NCBI GenBank assembly: GCA_013396635.1
Contig: WBMW01003144.1
Location: 190,118-254,117 of the forward strand
DNA from: Penelope pileata
Taxonomy: Eukaryota > Chordata > Aves > Galliformes > Cracidae
Direction of reading: 5' to 3'
Length of the DNA stretch: 64,000 nt
Positions within the stretch are counted from its first letter, which is position 1. Every line of letters begins with the position of its first letter. Of this stretch, positions 47,401 through 59,172 are shown piece by piece. The position numbers and the translations under genes were made by a program. The notes under the pieces were generated by a model. The model did not search any database. It was not told the origin of the DNA and saw only the letters and a program-made list of their open reading frames with translations.

Positions 47401-48008
47401 AGCAATGGCAGCCTGTATCTGAGGCACTTCCACATCAGCTCACGCTACAGGAGCACCATCTTGTAGGGCTTTCCAGCTAGCAGACGAAATAGGATGCTAA
47501 ACGTGCATTCATGCACACCAGTAATTTCCCTGCTCTGAGTCCAACTTTATGTATAAAGACCAGAGAGGTGTCAAGTGATTAGTAACACCTTAGATTTGTA
47601 TAATTAAATCAACTCTCCAGAAAGCAGTCTGATGCAATGTCTGTAAGGAAACTGGACACGACAAATTCTGAGCCTCTTCAAAGTGCTTTGTTTTGCCTGG
47701 AGATTTCCTTACTGAAGGCTTCGTGAGGGAGCAGGGTGAATGCTGCCAGCCAGCATTCAGCTTTCAGTGCCATAAGGAGAAGTGATGTGGCCGTCGGGAG
47801 GGTGTCAGTTCCTATTGGGGTTATCTATGGAGTCGGGAGAGGAGGGAGGGAGATGCCTGGCAGCACCAGTGCAGGCTGGAAAGAGAGCTGCAGGACTTCA
47901 AATTCAGGACCCAGAGCTTCCTGCAAGGGCACCAAGTGGATTTTTTTCTCATTCCCGTACAATAGATGATTAAGGAGTACCAGGCTGAGACTGTTAGGCT
48001 GCCTGCAG

Positions 48009-48069
48009 CTGGAAGTGAACCCCCTGCAGAGGCTCATGTTTACACTCAGCCCACAAGAGCTGAAGCCAG
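48009..48069 (+). other. candidate exon, unidentified
   Basis: The 61 bp end in CCAG|GTGAGG, a strong donor. The acceptor GGCTGCCTGCAG is acceptable but short in pyrimidines. Two frames are open (LEVNPLQRLMFTLSPQELKP in one). No partner exon in matching phase was found. Low confidence. Confidence 0.16.
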
Positions 48070-49454
48070 GTGAGGACCAGCCATGATGGCACCAGCACTG
48101 AAGCCATCCTTACTGAAGGCTTGCTCCTGGGTCTGTTTCAAGCAGTACTTCCCATTCCTACCTCTGTCAGTAAGACTGACCACTTGCTTGCTTCATTCCT
48201 AGCCTCCATGCACCTTTGGCTTTCTGCTAACGGCTGGGTACATTCCAAGAGCAAGCGGAACTGAAAGCGGGTGCCTCTGAGCTGCAGCACGCAGCAACCA
48301 GCAGCCATGAGATGCGGGTTCCAAACATGGGCCCAGAAAAAGCAAAAAGCACCAAACACACCTCAGAATCTGCATTTTTTAAAAGCCATTCCTAAGACAA
48401 AGCTTATTTTACCTGCCAGATTCTCCAAATCCACTAAAAATAATGCTGTTGTCGATAATATGTCAATCTGATGGGCCCTTTGCATGCTTCCTGAAAGCAC
48501 AGTCTAACTAAAGTGACACAGTACTGTTGGTCATTTGGGACATGCAGCTTATCCTGTGTTTTTAACATCTATGTTACACTCAATGCAAATAAAGCCAAAA
48601 CAGTTGGTATCAAGGGTTGGAGTGGTAGTGGTGGGTTTTGGTTTGCTTGTTTTTATCAAGAAACAACATTATCTTCACTTTCCAAGCTAGAGGAATGGCA
48701 AACATTAAATATGCATGGGTCTTCAAGACACCAAAATACCTCTACGTGTATTTCAAGGTACACCTACACGTTGTAAGGAATGCCCCTGAGAATGTATCTG
48801 CATGGTCAGGCCCGATTATCTCACTAAATTTGGTTAGTTAGCAACTCAGGCACAGGTTAAAAAAAAAGAGAAAAAAAGGAAAGTGTTACGACCACCTCCC
48901 AGAAAACATACATCTCAGTCTTCATCCACTTAAGATTCCTGGGAATCTTTCAGGTCTTTCTCTAGGAAATGCCTCATGATAATTTTTACTGAGAAGGGAT
49001 GAGGACATCAGAATCTACCCTCTCACTCTGCAAGGAGATCTGCATCTTTTGTCCTGCGAGCAGCTCCTGGCACCAGAGAGGTCTGCTTCAGAGCAGATGT
49101 CTGGTTTCTCAGGCTAACTATAGCACAGGAACCGCCATCATCAACATTTGCATTCCCCAAATTCCTTTGCTGATCTCCACTAGGATAATATCATAGTTCT
49201 TCTTTGTTTGCAAATATAGAAACTTTACCAGACTGATTAGCTGGGAACCGCATTTAAACTGAAGCCACATGACATGATTTGAGTTTTTTTAAACAGTCAT
49301 GTTATGAAAAAGTGACCTTTGCCCCGTAAGCCTAGGGCACGAGTGGTTTGTGTTCAGAATATGGGAGGAAGGAAAAAGATTAAACGTAAATCAAACCAAG
49401 AATTTACAGAGTGACATGGATTACAGTGAAACCATTTCCATCACCCCTTGTGCT

Positions 49455-49500
49455 TTTAGTCCCACTGTACAGGTGGAGACACTGAGGCCCGCAGAGATCA
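49455..49500 (+). repeat. MIR-like core relic, forward orientation
   Basis: TACAGGTGGAGACACTGAGG, followed by CCCGCAGAGATC, closely parallels the forward MIR core ('tacagatgaggaaactgaggcacagagag'). Confidence 0.6.
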
Positions 49501-49769
49501 GTGCTGGAGTTAACTTCGGTTCTGCAAAATTAACTTCATGTTACAAACATGGTCGGGCCAGCCATCATTCCAAAAAATGATAAAAATATTTTAAAACCTT
49601 CTACAAATAACATAGCACGTTTTTGTTTTTGGAAGTACAGACTGTGATAATCTTCTGGCAGCCCAGGTGCTGCTTCTGTGATTGTCTTCCCTTGCAACTT
49701 TGGTGATTAGGACCTGAGCAAGGATGGGTTTTATTGGGTTAATTTCTAAATTAAACCCTTAAGTATCTG

Positions 49770-49845
49770 CCTAATTTTGAATTCAATGTGAGTTAAGCAC
49801 ATGCTTACCTCTAAGCACTTGCTTAAACGTGAGGCTGCAGCAGGG
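49770..49845. repeat. ancient interspersed repeat text
   Basis: TTGAATTCAATGTGAGTTAA, then AAGCACATGCTTACC and TAAGCACTTGCTTAAAC, resembles a phrase scattered in amniote genomes ('ttcaatgggagttaagcacgtgcttaa'). I recall it as an old SINE or LINE tail but cannot name the family from sequence alone. It explains the splice-like signal on the minus strand at 49803-49808. Confidence 0.4.
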
Positions 49846-52800
49846 CTTGGTGGAGCCTGATTGGCCCTGGCTGTACTGGAGAAGGCACCGACTGGGCAGG
49901 GAACCTCCGTCTGGTGACGGTGAAGTTAGAGCGGTGCAGCAAATCCTTAAAAGCAAAGCGTACTGCTAACAATCTACACATGCTCAAAAGGATGTTTTCA
50001 TCCCACCTGAGGGCTGCCACATCACCTTGCAATTTCCGAGACTGACGGGCTGCCAGTGTAAAAGGCCCTCAGTCGCTGAGGAACAATTAATCGGTGACAC
50101 TGGCAATTATGCCTGGATTGATCACCTCGCTTTTCAGGTTCATTCAGAGACAAGCAATAATGATATCGCACCATGCTCTCTAGTTATGACAGGACTTGAT
50201 TTATGATCTTTACAGAAATTAATTGGAGTTCAAATCAACAGTCTCTTACAGAAGCTTAATGAGAAGAGAGATTCATAATATCAGTACAAAGGTGGTGAGA
50301 TTCTCCATTACAGCATTTATTTCATGCTTATTTGAAAGCTGAAGGTGTTTTTTTTAGTGGCAATATTAAAGAGAAATGTTCTTTTCTGTGCTGAAGACTT
50401 CAACAGTACAATGGGATATTTGAGATCTGTATGCCTACACAAAGTTGTACAGCAACATCTGTAGGCCAGAAGTGCTACGCATGAACAGTGGCCAAGCTGA
50501 ATATTGCCAAGTTTGAATCAGACGGTATGCACAGTTCCACTTAAAAAGTGGCATTCTGTTTTCCTTCCAAACTCTCTTCTCTGGTATTGTGCATGCTGTG
50601 AGCCTGAAGCAACAGCAGGGCAGCCTGGACAAGAGCTACACGGCTGCTGCTGACAGCACTCCAATGCTGGCAAGGCTGCGGCTGGGGGCTCTGCAGGGCA
50701 GCGGTCACCTTTCTGATGCGTCTTCATGCAGCTCCAGCACACCAGCACTAGGTTAACAAGCAGGTTTCCGTTTAACATTAGCAATAATGTTACTGATAAA
50801 GCCATGCATTGGTCCTGAGAACGGGGAACAGACCACTGGAGCCATCTTCTTGGGGAGAAAGTGAAAGGAGGGACTTATCCAACAAGTCAAAGGCCCAATT
50901 TTTTGTTCTCCACTGTCAGCTGAAGTCCTGTGACCACCATATGGGCTTTTGTGCCTATGTTTCTACTCACATTTTCACTCATGCCACAGAGCCAGCAGAG
51001 GGGTGAACACCCCTCGATGGCTTGCCCTGCTTGAGGAATGCAACTGCAGTTAGGGACAGATGTGGAAACTAAATTCAAAGACCAAAAGATAAAGGGTCCA
51101 TGCAACCCTTCCATCTCCATCCAGTTACATCAGTGTCCTAGGAACAGCAGGCCTCCTCCTGCTCCTCTTAATCACTTGGGGTAACTATCATCTAAATGAG
51201 CCATGCCTGAAGGAAGCCTTTTCTGTCATTTGGGTAGTGACCCATCAGCTTTACTCTGCTCCTGATTTATTACAGAGGCTGTCACCGGTTTCCCTGATAA
51301 AGTTCTATTCGGTATTTCAGCAAGCAGTGCAAAGCAGGCTGCATCAAATCAAAACACAATTCAGTCCAAATCTGAGCAATACTTCAGCACTTAAACAGCA
51401 TGGTCTAGGAAGAAAATGGAAACAGTGATTGTCATGCTGAAGGACTAACATGGCACTGTGGAGTTTATGGGTACCTGCTGTAGCAATCATGGGAAATATC
51501 ATATTATTTGAACTGATAAAATGAATAAACCAGAATCTCTGGGCTGTTCTGTATAAGCCATTTGCTGTATCTAATGTACTTGCTGCTTCCAGCTTTATCA
51601 GGTGTCCTAGACAGTCAGAAAATATAAAAAAGACTGGAAACTCTCCCAGATTACTGTGGTACCTCTTTGTCCAGATTACTGATTTTCACACACAGTTTCT
51701 AGATTGCAGTCTTTTATGTTAGGTAAACTTTAATTTAGAGGAAGCTGAGATGACTGATCCTGAACTTAAAACATGATTTTCTCTGAAACTTATCGTAATA
51801 TTCCAAGCTAACACATAACCTTCAGAGAAAAAAAAAAAAATCACATTCAGGCAGATATCAAAAAGGAATGAAACACACCAAATGCTACAGAACACCCACC
51901 AGACTGTGACTGAATATGGCACAGTAAGGAGATAGGGGAAGATTCCCTCTAAAAGATTCAGGATCCAGTTTTCCTCCCTCCTTTCCATCACTGGTTTCAT
52001 TGAGTTTCACTGTCTGAGTGTCTATGACAAAACACACCACCTTCTTCAGCCTTCCTATATAATTTTCAAGTCATTCTAGAAACTGAGAAATGGTCATACA
52101 GAAATTTGATAAAATCTACATTATATGCAGACTAATTTACCACTCCAAGGCTTCAAAGGGACTGGGGTGGCCAGTGAGCTTTGCTCCACTCCTCCATCAA
52201 GATCAATAGAAACTTGGGGATATAAATGAAGTATACAGTGAATCTTGCAAAGCAAATGGGAAAAAGCATGAATAATTTCCATATGTATAATCACCACTCT
52301 GAAGTATGGGCAATACACTTTATACAACACATGCATTCCAGCTGTAGTGTACGTCTGCAGTGTAAATTACCCATCTAAAATATAGACAGGAAATAATGTT
52401 TTTCCACTGTCTGTTTGAGTGCAACAAGACAAAGCAGTTGAGCTTAACCCTCCCTACACCAGCACCAGAGCAGGAAGAAGCCCAGAGGACTGTTCACATG
52501 CTTTAGGCACCTCAGTGAATCAGTACCTGAACTGAATCTTCCTGATGGGTGTTTTTACCTTCTGGCAGGGGAGTGAAATCACTGTTTTGGGGCCAACTTC
52601 TGATCATGTCACGGCTGTTATGTTCAAACAGGATGACAGCCTCGTTGTTACCAGGGACAGCAGCTCTTGTGCGAAGGCACGAACACGAGAGGAAGGAGTA
52701 TTTTTGGATCAGCCCACACACAGCTGTGAACGGACTCCCCCGCCTGGAGCCAGCTCAGGGCACAGAGGAGCTGTCTGGGCTGCTGAATTCTGCTGCTGCA

Positions 52801-54612
52801 TACCACACGCAGCTCTTTCGAGGCTATTCTAGTTACAAGCAGCAAAAAATTGAGCCCAGAGGTTGGAAACACAAGAATCAAAATGGCCAGGTCTGTGCCC
52901 AAGGAAACTCACAGCAGTGTTCTGGCCACAAAGAGGGAGGCAGCTCAGATGCTGTGGGCACCTTAACAGCCACCGGGAGCCAAAAACTACAGCCCAATTT
53001 CACATTCACAAGGAAGAGCTCTGTAAGGAAGAATATTGTGGGAATGCTACAGACCTTGTACCTATTAGCACTACTTACAGCATTCCTGAAAACCATGAAA
53101 AAGAAGTTGATGTAAATTTCCTATGTCCTTGTCATCAATGAGCACTTTGGAGTTCCAGTTTGCTTTATAACCACGTGTCCTTACGGGGGAGCAGGGCAGC
53201 AGCATCTTCCCCATTTTCAGAGGATAACACCGAAACACAATTATTCTGTAGCAGAACAGAAAATTATAAGCCTGCCTCATAGCTGCACCTCAGGGCTGCT
53301 TGGCTTCACATCTCAAATGGAAAATGTGATCATTATCAGCTTTAGTATTGTGGTAAAAAACTGAAAAATTCTCCTAAAACATATCCACAATGCTTAAAGG
53401 ATGCTTAAAAACTGTCCTGGCAACTGGATCCACGGACTACAGGGAGCTAATCCTGAGCTTGTAGAAAGCTCCAGACTGAAGCACCAGTCACTGCCAGAAA
53501 GTCTGAAGTTTATTTAGTTTCAAATAATTTTATGGAGCCAAGGAATGTAAACAGATGAAGCTCACAGCCTCAACACTCAGAGATCTCTGTGAGCAGGACT
53601 TGATGCAAACTAAGGGACCTAATCTGTGAATGCTTGCAAAAACAGCAAGGTCATGAACTGTGGGACTACATGTAGGACGAAGTGTGTATATATTGTTTGT
53701 AAGACTTGCACAACTGGACTCTAGTGATACATGCAACTCTTCAATTTCAAAACCATTCTGATGCCCTGAAGTCTACTGAGCGAGCTGAAAAGACGGCCTG
53801 GCACCCCATAAGGCTCTTGGGAGAGTGAGCAAGGATAAATGTGATCCTGATCACTGCAGCTACCCGGGGCTGTGCTTTGCCTCTGGGGAGAGCTCCCTCC
53901 AGCAGTCCTCTGCTGTGGGAGACTACGTGGGACTGCTCTTCGACCTGCCATGTTCCACCCGTATGCTGGTGATTTCCTCCCTCACTCTCTGTACTGACTT
54001 ACCCTTGAGAAATAAGGAGAGGATCTCCTTCCAGCCCATCCAGGGGTGCTTGCGTCAGGGAGTAGGCACTTCGTTGTGAGAGCTCATGGTCAGGCAGTCT
54101 CAGAAAATGCACATCTCTGCTCCTCACCACAGCCTGTTGTCTTCCCTGCTGCTGCCAGCTGCACAGGACTTGATAGTGATACGAAGTGGCTTCCTGCAGA
54201 CTATGGCAGGAACTAGCGCCAAGGCTGGGGTTTCCACGCTTCTTCACTTCTTCTCAGATGGCTTCCTTCACTTTGCACAGCTCTCACTCAGGATGCATGT
54301 ACTGCCTTTACAAAACAGGCTCAGAAGCCGTAGGATGCTGCTGAGAGACTATGCAGCGATCCAGGCAGCATCTTGCAGGATATACTAAATTAAACTGTTA
54401 ACTACACCTCTGAAATCCTTCTTCTTGAAAGATCATTTCTAACTCATATCATTTATTAATCTCAGCTGCCCTGAATTATTAAACTGAAATACTCAATTAT
54501 TCCCATCACTAAAAATACTGGTGTGGCTTTTAGACCCACATTTCTACTTTTTACTGTAATGCATTCTTCATTTTAATTACTGGCACCACATTTCCAAAGG
54601 CCAGTGTCTTAC

Positions 54613-54633
54613 CTTTGCAGGGTATTTGTCAAC
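54613..54633 (-). other. candidate 21-nt microexon
   Basis: Minus strand: a branch-like CACCTAATGAC, then TTGTCAACCTTTTTTCAG, then 21 bases, then AAG|GTAAGAC (complement at 54607-54612). The length is a multiple of three and the first frame reads VDKYPAK. It starts and ends in phase zero, as does the end of the exon at 58524-58608. Microexons of 3-27 nt are typical of neuronal transcripts. The 3' splice site lies within a perfect hairpin. Without RNA evidence this remains a signal-based guess. Confidence 0.25.
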
Positions 54634-54651
54634 CTGAAAAAAGGTTGACAA
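54626..54651. repeat. perfect 10-bp inverted repeat, 6-nt loop
   Basis: TTGTCAACCT (54626-54635) is the exact reverse complement of AGGTTGACAA (54642-54651), separated by GAAAAA. In minus-strand RNA the loop is the pyrimidine tract UUUUUC and the stem contains the AG of the candidate acceptor plus the first eight bases of the microexon. Confidence 0.85.
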
Positions 54652-57600
54652 GTGAATAAGTCATTAGGTGTGACAAGCAGTGAATTCCTGAAGGTGAAGG
54701 TTGTGGAAAAAATCACATTGTCGAGGCGAACCAAAGACATGCCAAAGTGAAGGAACAAGAGGAAACATCAGCTGCTGCTTCTGCTGCAGGTGCATGTGGC
54801 TCAAGACTCTTGTGCTCATCACCAGACAGAGACTGAATAGAGATCTTCCTGTGAAAAGAATTTTTTTAATGTTAACATCAAGCAGAGAAACAATAAGAGA
54901 TTTACAGAGTAAGATTTTGGCCTAAAAGGATAACAAGAGTTCCTCACACAGAACTTTTAAATGAAGAAATCAAGATTACTGCTAACCAATACCACAAAAA
55001 ATGCCTAAACAACAACTCCAGCCCAAAGTGAGACTCATCTTGGCACCTACCAATGAACTACCACAATGCTCTGACTGCCGTAACCTTTTTTGATTAAAAG
55101 AGCAGATGCTTTGTCATGAAGATCCCATCCTCAAGGTCAGCTGATAATTTAGCTGGCAGAGGCCCACCATGCAAAATCCTGGGCACTCGTATGCCTCACC
55201 GTAGAGGAGCTAACTCAGGAATGATAAAAAAAGTTCCATCCACGTGGCCCAACCTATCTCTGAGTGTCCTGCTGACCCGTCAGCTGGTCAGGGCAGCTAG
55301 GAGGATCTCCTCAGGACCACAAAGGGCTGGTTGTGACATGGTTGCCAACTGTCTCAGCTTTTCTCTGTCCAGAAGAGACACTTTAAACAAAGACTCACTG
55401 GCACACTCTAATGAAGAGTCCAACAAAACACTGATGTGTGCAAACTGCAGTACCACGATTTTTACCCCAGTTTTTAGCCGCTGCTGAAACCTCTAATGTC
55501 ATGTTTTCACTTTTGTTACCAAGGCCAAGCTACCTGGGCCAAAATATCTCCTCTGCTTGTTGTGTGGACACATCTGTGTGACAACTGTGACACCTCCTAG
55601 GGTTAGGACAACGGCATTGCCTCAAAGGAGAGCTGGCTTTAAGTTCTCTATTGTAATTCCTTTCAGCCAAAGATCCAGAATAAGAAACTCTAGCAGTCAA
55701 GCTGGACCATGTGTGCAATGCCCACTGCTAGATTTTTTGTATCCCCGAGTCAAACGCCATAAAAGGGCTTTCTTCCTCTGGGAACACTGATGTCTCTAGT
55801 CATCACCTCTTCAAGTTCACTTCCATCTAGTAGAACAAGAGTCTTCTCTTCTGTCTAGTTACTTTCTTATTCGTGTGCTTTCAGTTTAACTACTTGTAAA
55901 AATACTGGGACCAGCAATGACTTCAGCAAACAGAGATAAAGTAGAAAATGCCAGAGATTCAAGGGACCACACTAGATTTTTCCTTACAAAATAAATAACG
56001 TATTACATTATATCTCTCATTTGCCTTCCAACCTTCGTAATAAGAAGAGACAAACACAAGCTCAGCTGCACACAGCCAACATCTGACAAGGTCAAAAAAC
56101 TTCTAACCCATGGCATATGTGGTTGTACTAAAGGTGCTATGAAAAGTAGTTTTCTGGGACCTTTATCATCAGAAGAATACTCCAGAGATGATTTATATAA
56201 AGGTCCTGTTAGTTTTTCAAGTTAATCTAGTGCCAGCTGGAAATGCAGGAGTAACCACTCCGGGGGTTGACCTACTTCAATCTGCAGAGCAGGCGAAGCA
56301 CACGGTGGGAAATACAACTTTTTGTTGTGCCACTCCCCATCAACAAGCTTTGGTTTTGATCTAGGAGCCACCGCCTGCAGGCACGAGCAGGGATTTTAAG
56401 CCTTTGCCTGTCAGGAGTTACTGGATCTCCACAGCCATCTGTGTCCTTCTAGGGTAGGGCTGAAAGTTTCATTAACTCACGTTACCTGTTAACTCTCTTT
56501 CCCTGAAGTGCTTCCCAGAGTAAGTCTAGCCTACAGTCAAGAGGGGGAAATTCTTGAGATTTACCTCTGGCTCTTCTCTTCTGGGAAGAAAAAAAAAAAA
56601 GAGGAAAAGAGAAAGGTCCCATCCCACCCACATGGAGAGTTCCCTACGCCTATCAATACAACAGCACTACACCAGGAGACTGCCCTCCAGATAACTACTT
56701 TCCGTGACCTCAGAAATACCTTCTGCTGCTGGGGCAGATGTTCCTCCTACATGCCTGGTTCCCTTGCCGTGCCCACTAAAGCCAGGTGTTTTTATGCTGT
56801 GCTCTGTCCAATCTCTGCTTTTCTATATAGTTCTAATGTAAGTTTCAGGTTGCTTCTCATTTTAAAAGATAAGGAAAATAAAAACACAGCATATATGTGA
56901 ACAAGAAAAATATCTGCAAAGACCCATACTGCAGCTCAATTTTCAAGGGCCCTCAGTTGATGACTCAATACAGGAAAAAACCTTTTTGCAATTCCTAATA
57001 CTAGTGAAGAAGGTGAATTTCATCTTTATTAAATTATTGTAAACTGAAATTAATAAAAATGGCTCTTGATGCTTACATATGCGTTAACTATCTCCCCATT
57101 TTTAATAGTCGCTATCGTACTGTAGGAGCAGAGGGACTACATCATCCTCCAAACATTGCTTTTGAGGCAACAAAACTAACAGGGCCCTCAACCTAATCTA
57201 GTTGATCAACTCTTTTCCCTTTTTATTTTATATCACATCGCTTTCTAAAGCCCCATCTTTCATTCTGCACGGCTGGTGTTAGAGCCCCACTGCAGTCCTT
57301 AGAAGTGGCTCTCTGCTATTCAGTGCAGTTGGCTTTTGAATGAAACATGAGGTTCTTTAGCACCTCAGGAGGCTGAGCATGCTTTAGCAGCCCAGACCCA
57401 GCCTCAGCACAAGGACTGCCCTTTAATTCCACTTAAATAAATTCAGTGTTGTTGGTTTTGCCCCTGCTCAGAAAGGAGCTTAGTGGGAAAGTCAAAACAG
57501 ATCTCAGCCAAAGGGAAAAAATAATAAAGCAAGCCCATAAATTAAGTCAAGCAAGTGTATCCTAGGAACAAGAAAGAGCTCATGCAGACTAGGCAAACCA

Positions 57601-58523
57601 TGCCATGCATAGAAAGCAAATCCCCACTGCTGGTCCCCCCTCGTGCCATTCCAAAGAAGCAAATCTCTATGTGAAGTGTTTGTGAGCATGCTGGAAACAG
57701 AGGAGCCCTGGAAAAATAATTAAGAAATAAATTCCACTATTCGGTGGCATTTGTTCCAAAGGAGACAAAGTATCTTTTGTGAAACTCTCCCACCAGAAGC
57801 CTTGCAGAGTTTGAACTGCATCCACAGCCTCCACTGGTATTAAACCTGAAGTGAGATCTCATTGTTTGCTTTTCCTTCTGCTACTTGAAATCCAAAAAGA
57901 TTTTAAAATATCTGACTAAGCAGCTAGGTCTGACTGCTCTTTTCCCGGGATCTGAGTGAACTTTACTATCATTTAGAAAATCAATTATTATTATTATGGC
58001 AAGAAGAGTACCCCGAATGTAAGAGTAGGTAAGGTACGTAAAAATGGTGAAGAGATTTATCCCTAGACTGTGATAATAAACCTGCTCATTCATCATATGA
58101 AGTCATAATGAAGTCTATAGTATTGTTTGCTAACTAGCATGTATTAGGTAAGGAAGGGAGTTTTAGAAAGAATTAAGCCCCTTCTGAAAATCCTTTCCAA
58201 CTCCAGAGGATTTGGAAACCCAGCTAACATAGCGCCTTACAAAATCCCACACTAAGCACCTTCATGTTTACTTTCTTTCCTCTGAAGCTCCAAGAAGGCA
58301 CACAGACTAATCGTGCTGCTTTATGCATTGTGGGAGAGAATGTGTGGTGAAGGACTCGGGGAAGAACCAAACCCAGGCTGATTTACAGACCTGGCCAGGG
58401 CAGGAGGAGCTGGGCTTCCCAGCCATCACTTCAGCAAAGGTGCCAGGGGAAAAGGTCAAATCACTGGAAGCACGCGATCCTTCTTTTCACTGAGGAAGGT
58501 CGGTGAGTGAAGTGCAAGCTTAC
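54652..58523. other. non-coding stretch, no gene recognised
   Basis: T-box half-site AGGTGTGA lies at about 54666-54673, an A12 run at 56589-56600, and an ATT repeat near 57983-57998. On the minus strand the A-run acts as a long T tract before an AG and a 16-nt segment (56565-56580) with a moderate donor; it is not called because the tract is a homopolymer. Open frames show no domain. Confidence 0.5.
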
Positions 58524-58608
58524 CTGCAAAATCTCCCTTGCAGCCAAAATCACTGTCTCAGCAGGGTCCATCAGCTGAGGATACCTCATCATCATCTTGC
58601 CTTCTCTC
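58524..58608 (-). other. candidate coding exon, in phase with 59071-59172
   Basis: Minus strand: CATTTCTCCTTCCCAG, then 85 bp, then GCAG|GTAAGC (complement at 58518-58523). Both splice sites are strong, and the only fully open frame reads KMMMRYPQLMDPAETV, then ILAAREILQ, to the donor. Other frames hit stops. The amphipathic, helix-like end and single-frame openness look coding, but I cannot place the family. The leading base completes a codon split with the exon at 59071-59172. Downstream, the next exon should begin in phase zero. Confidence 0.33.
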
Positions 58609-59070
58609 CTGGGAAGGAGAAATGAGAGGGAAATGATGAGGTCTGTAAGCAAAACAAAGTAGAGAATGGGAAAGAGCTGAGAGACCAATTAAGCACTGCA
58701 CACATGTAGGCTCCCTGCATGGCAGCTGACCTACAAAGGGTATCCAGTGCAGACAAAGGGCTGCAAACTGAACCGATAAAGCAACCAGATGCAAAAGGAA
58801 TGCAACATCAAGCTGTGTTAAAGGGAGACAGATCACCACCACATTATCTCTGTTATAAAGATATGATTAATGCCACAGAAATCAGAGCAGGTATGCTGGC
58901 ATAAACACCCTTTCAGCTCCTCTGCCTGCGCTTGCTAGTATGAGTTTGCAACACCTAAAGTGCAAAAGGGAGAGGCATCCCCCACAATATTTCATGCGCT
59001 GCATTTGCAGTTACACAACTGAGTGAAGCCGGACAAAAGCTCCCACTGAGCAGGCAGAAATGCAGCTCAC

Positions 59071-59172
59071 CTGCCACCCCACAGGACGCAGAGCCTAAGT
59101 AGGCCACTGCTGCCCTGCACGCACTGGGGGATGTTCTGCTCCTTCTCCTTCCACAGACATTCCTGCTTTTCC
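59071..59172 (-). other. candidate coding exon, in phase with 58524-58608
   Basis: Minus strand: CACCTGCTTCCCAGCAG, then 102 bp (or 105 if the first of two AGs is used), then GGCAG|GTGAGC. The frame that agrees with 58524-58608 is open throughout and reads EKQECLWKEKEQNIPQCVQ, then SSGLLRLCVLWGG. The 462-bp intron joins two strong sites. A second frame is also open in this GC-rich piece, so openness alone is not decisive. No family recognised; the codons before it must end with two bases. Confidence 0.3.

Larger units (their letters stand above)
41341..48008. other. non-coding stretch with MIR relics and simple repeats
   Basis: This holds an A/T-rich patch at about 42006-42050, MIR relics at 43709 and 43827, a C8 run at 44263-44270 and a GTT/GTTT repeat at 44443-44483. 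A minus donor CAG|GTGAGTGG (complement at 42349-42354) is nearly ideal, but only very short segments (17 or 31 nt) could precede it. The 42450-43170 and 44600-45200 blocks have open frames on both strands without domains. No gene recognised. Confidence 0.5.
48070..54612. other. non-coding stretch with ancient repeats and a possible enhancer
   Basis: MIR-like and other ancient repeat text lies at 49455-49845, followed by an AT-rich block at about 50080-50350 with CAATTAATC and GGATTGATCACC homeodomain-like sites. An A13 run is at 51828-51840. The 188-codon open frame at 52549-53115 (plus) is near the chance maximum and shows no domain. A perfect acceptor followed seven bases later by a donor occurs on the minus strand at 53073-53087. 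No gene recognised. Confidence 0.5.

Noticed and set aside
49803..49834. Minus-strand GAG|GTAAGC donor with a possible 26-nt exon
   Set aside because: It sits inside ancient repeat text built of near-palindromic AAGCA/TGCTT units, which creates splice-like strings.
52549..53115. 188-codon plus-strand open frame
   Set aside because: Its length is about the chance maximum for 64 kb at this composition. There is no domain, promoter or poly(A) tail.
56565..56580. 16-nt minus-strand segment between a perfect T-tract acceptor and a GTAAAT donor
   Set aside because: The tract is a plain A12 homopolymer on the plus strand and the donor is only moderate. Likely chance.
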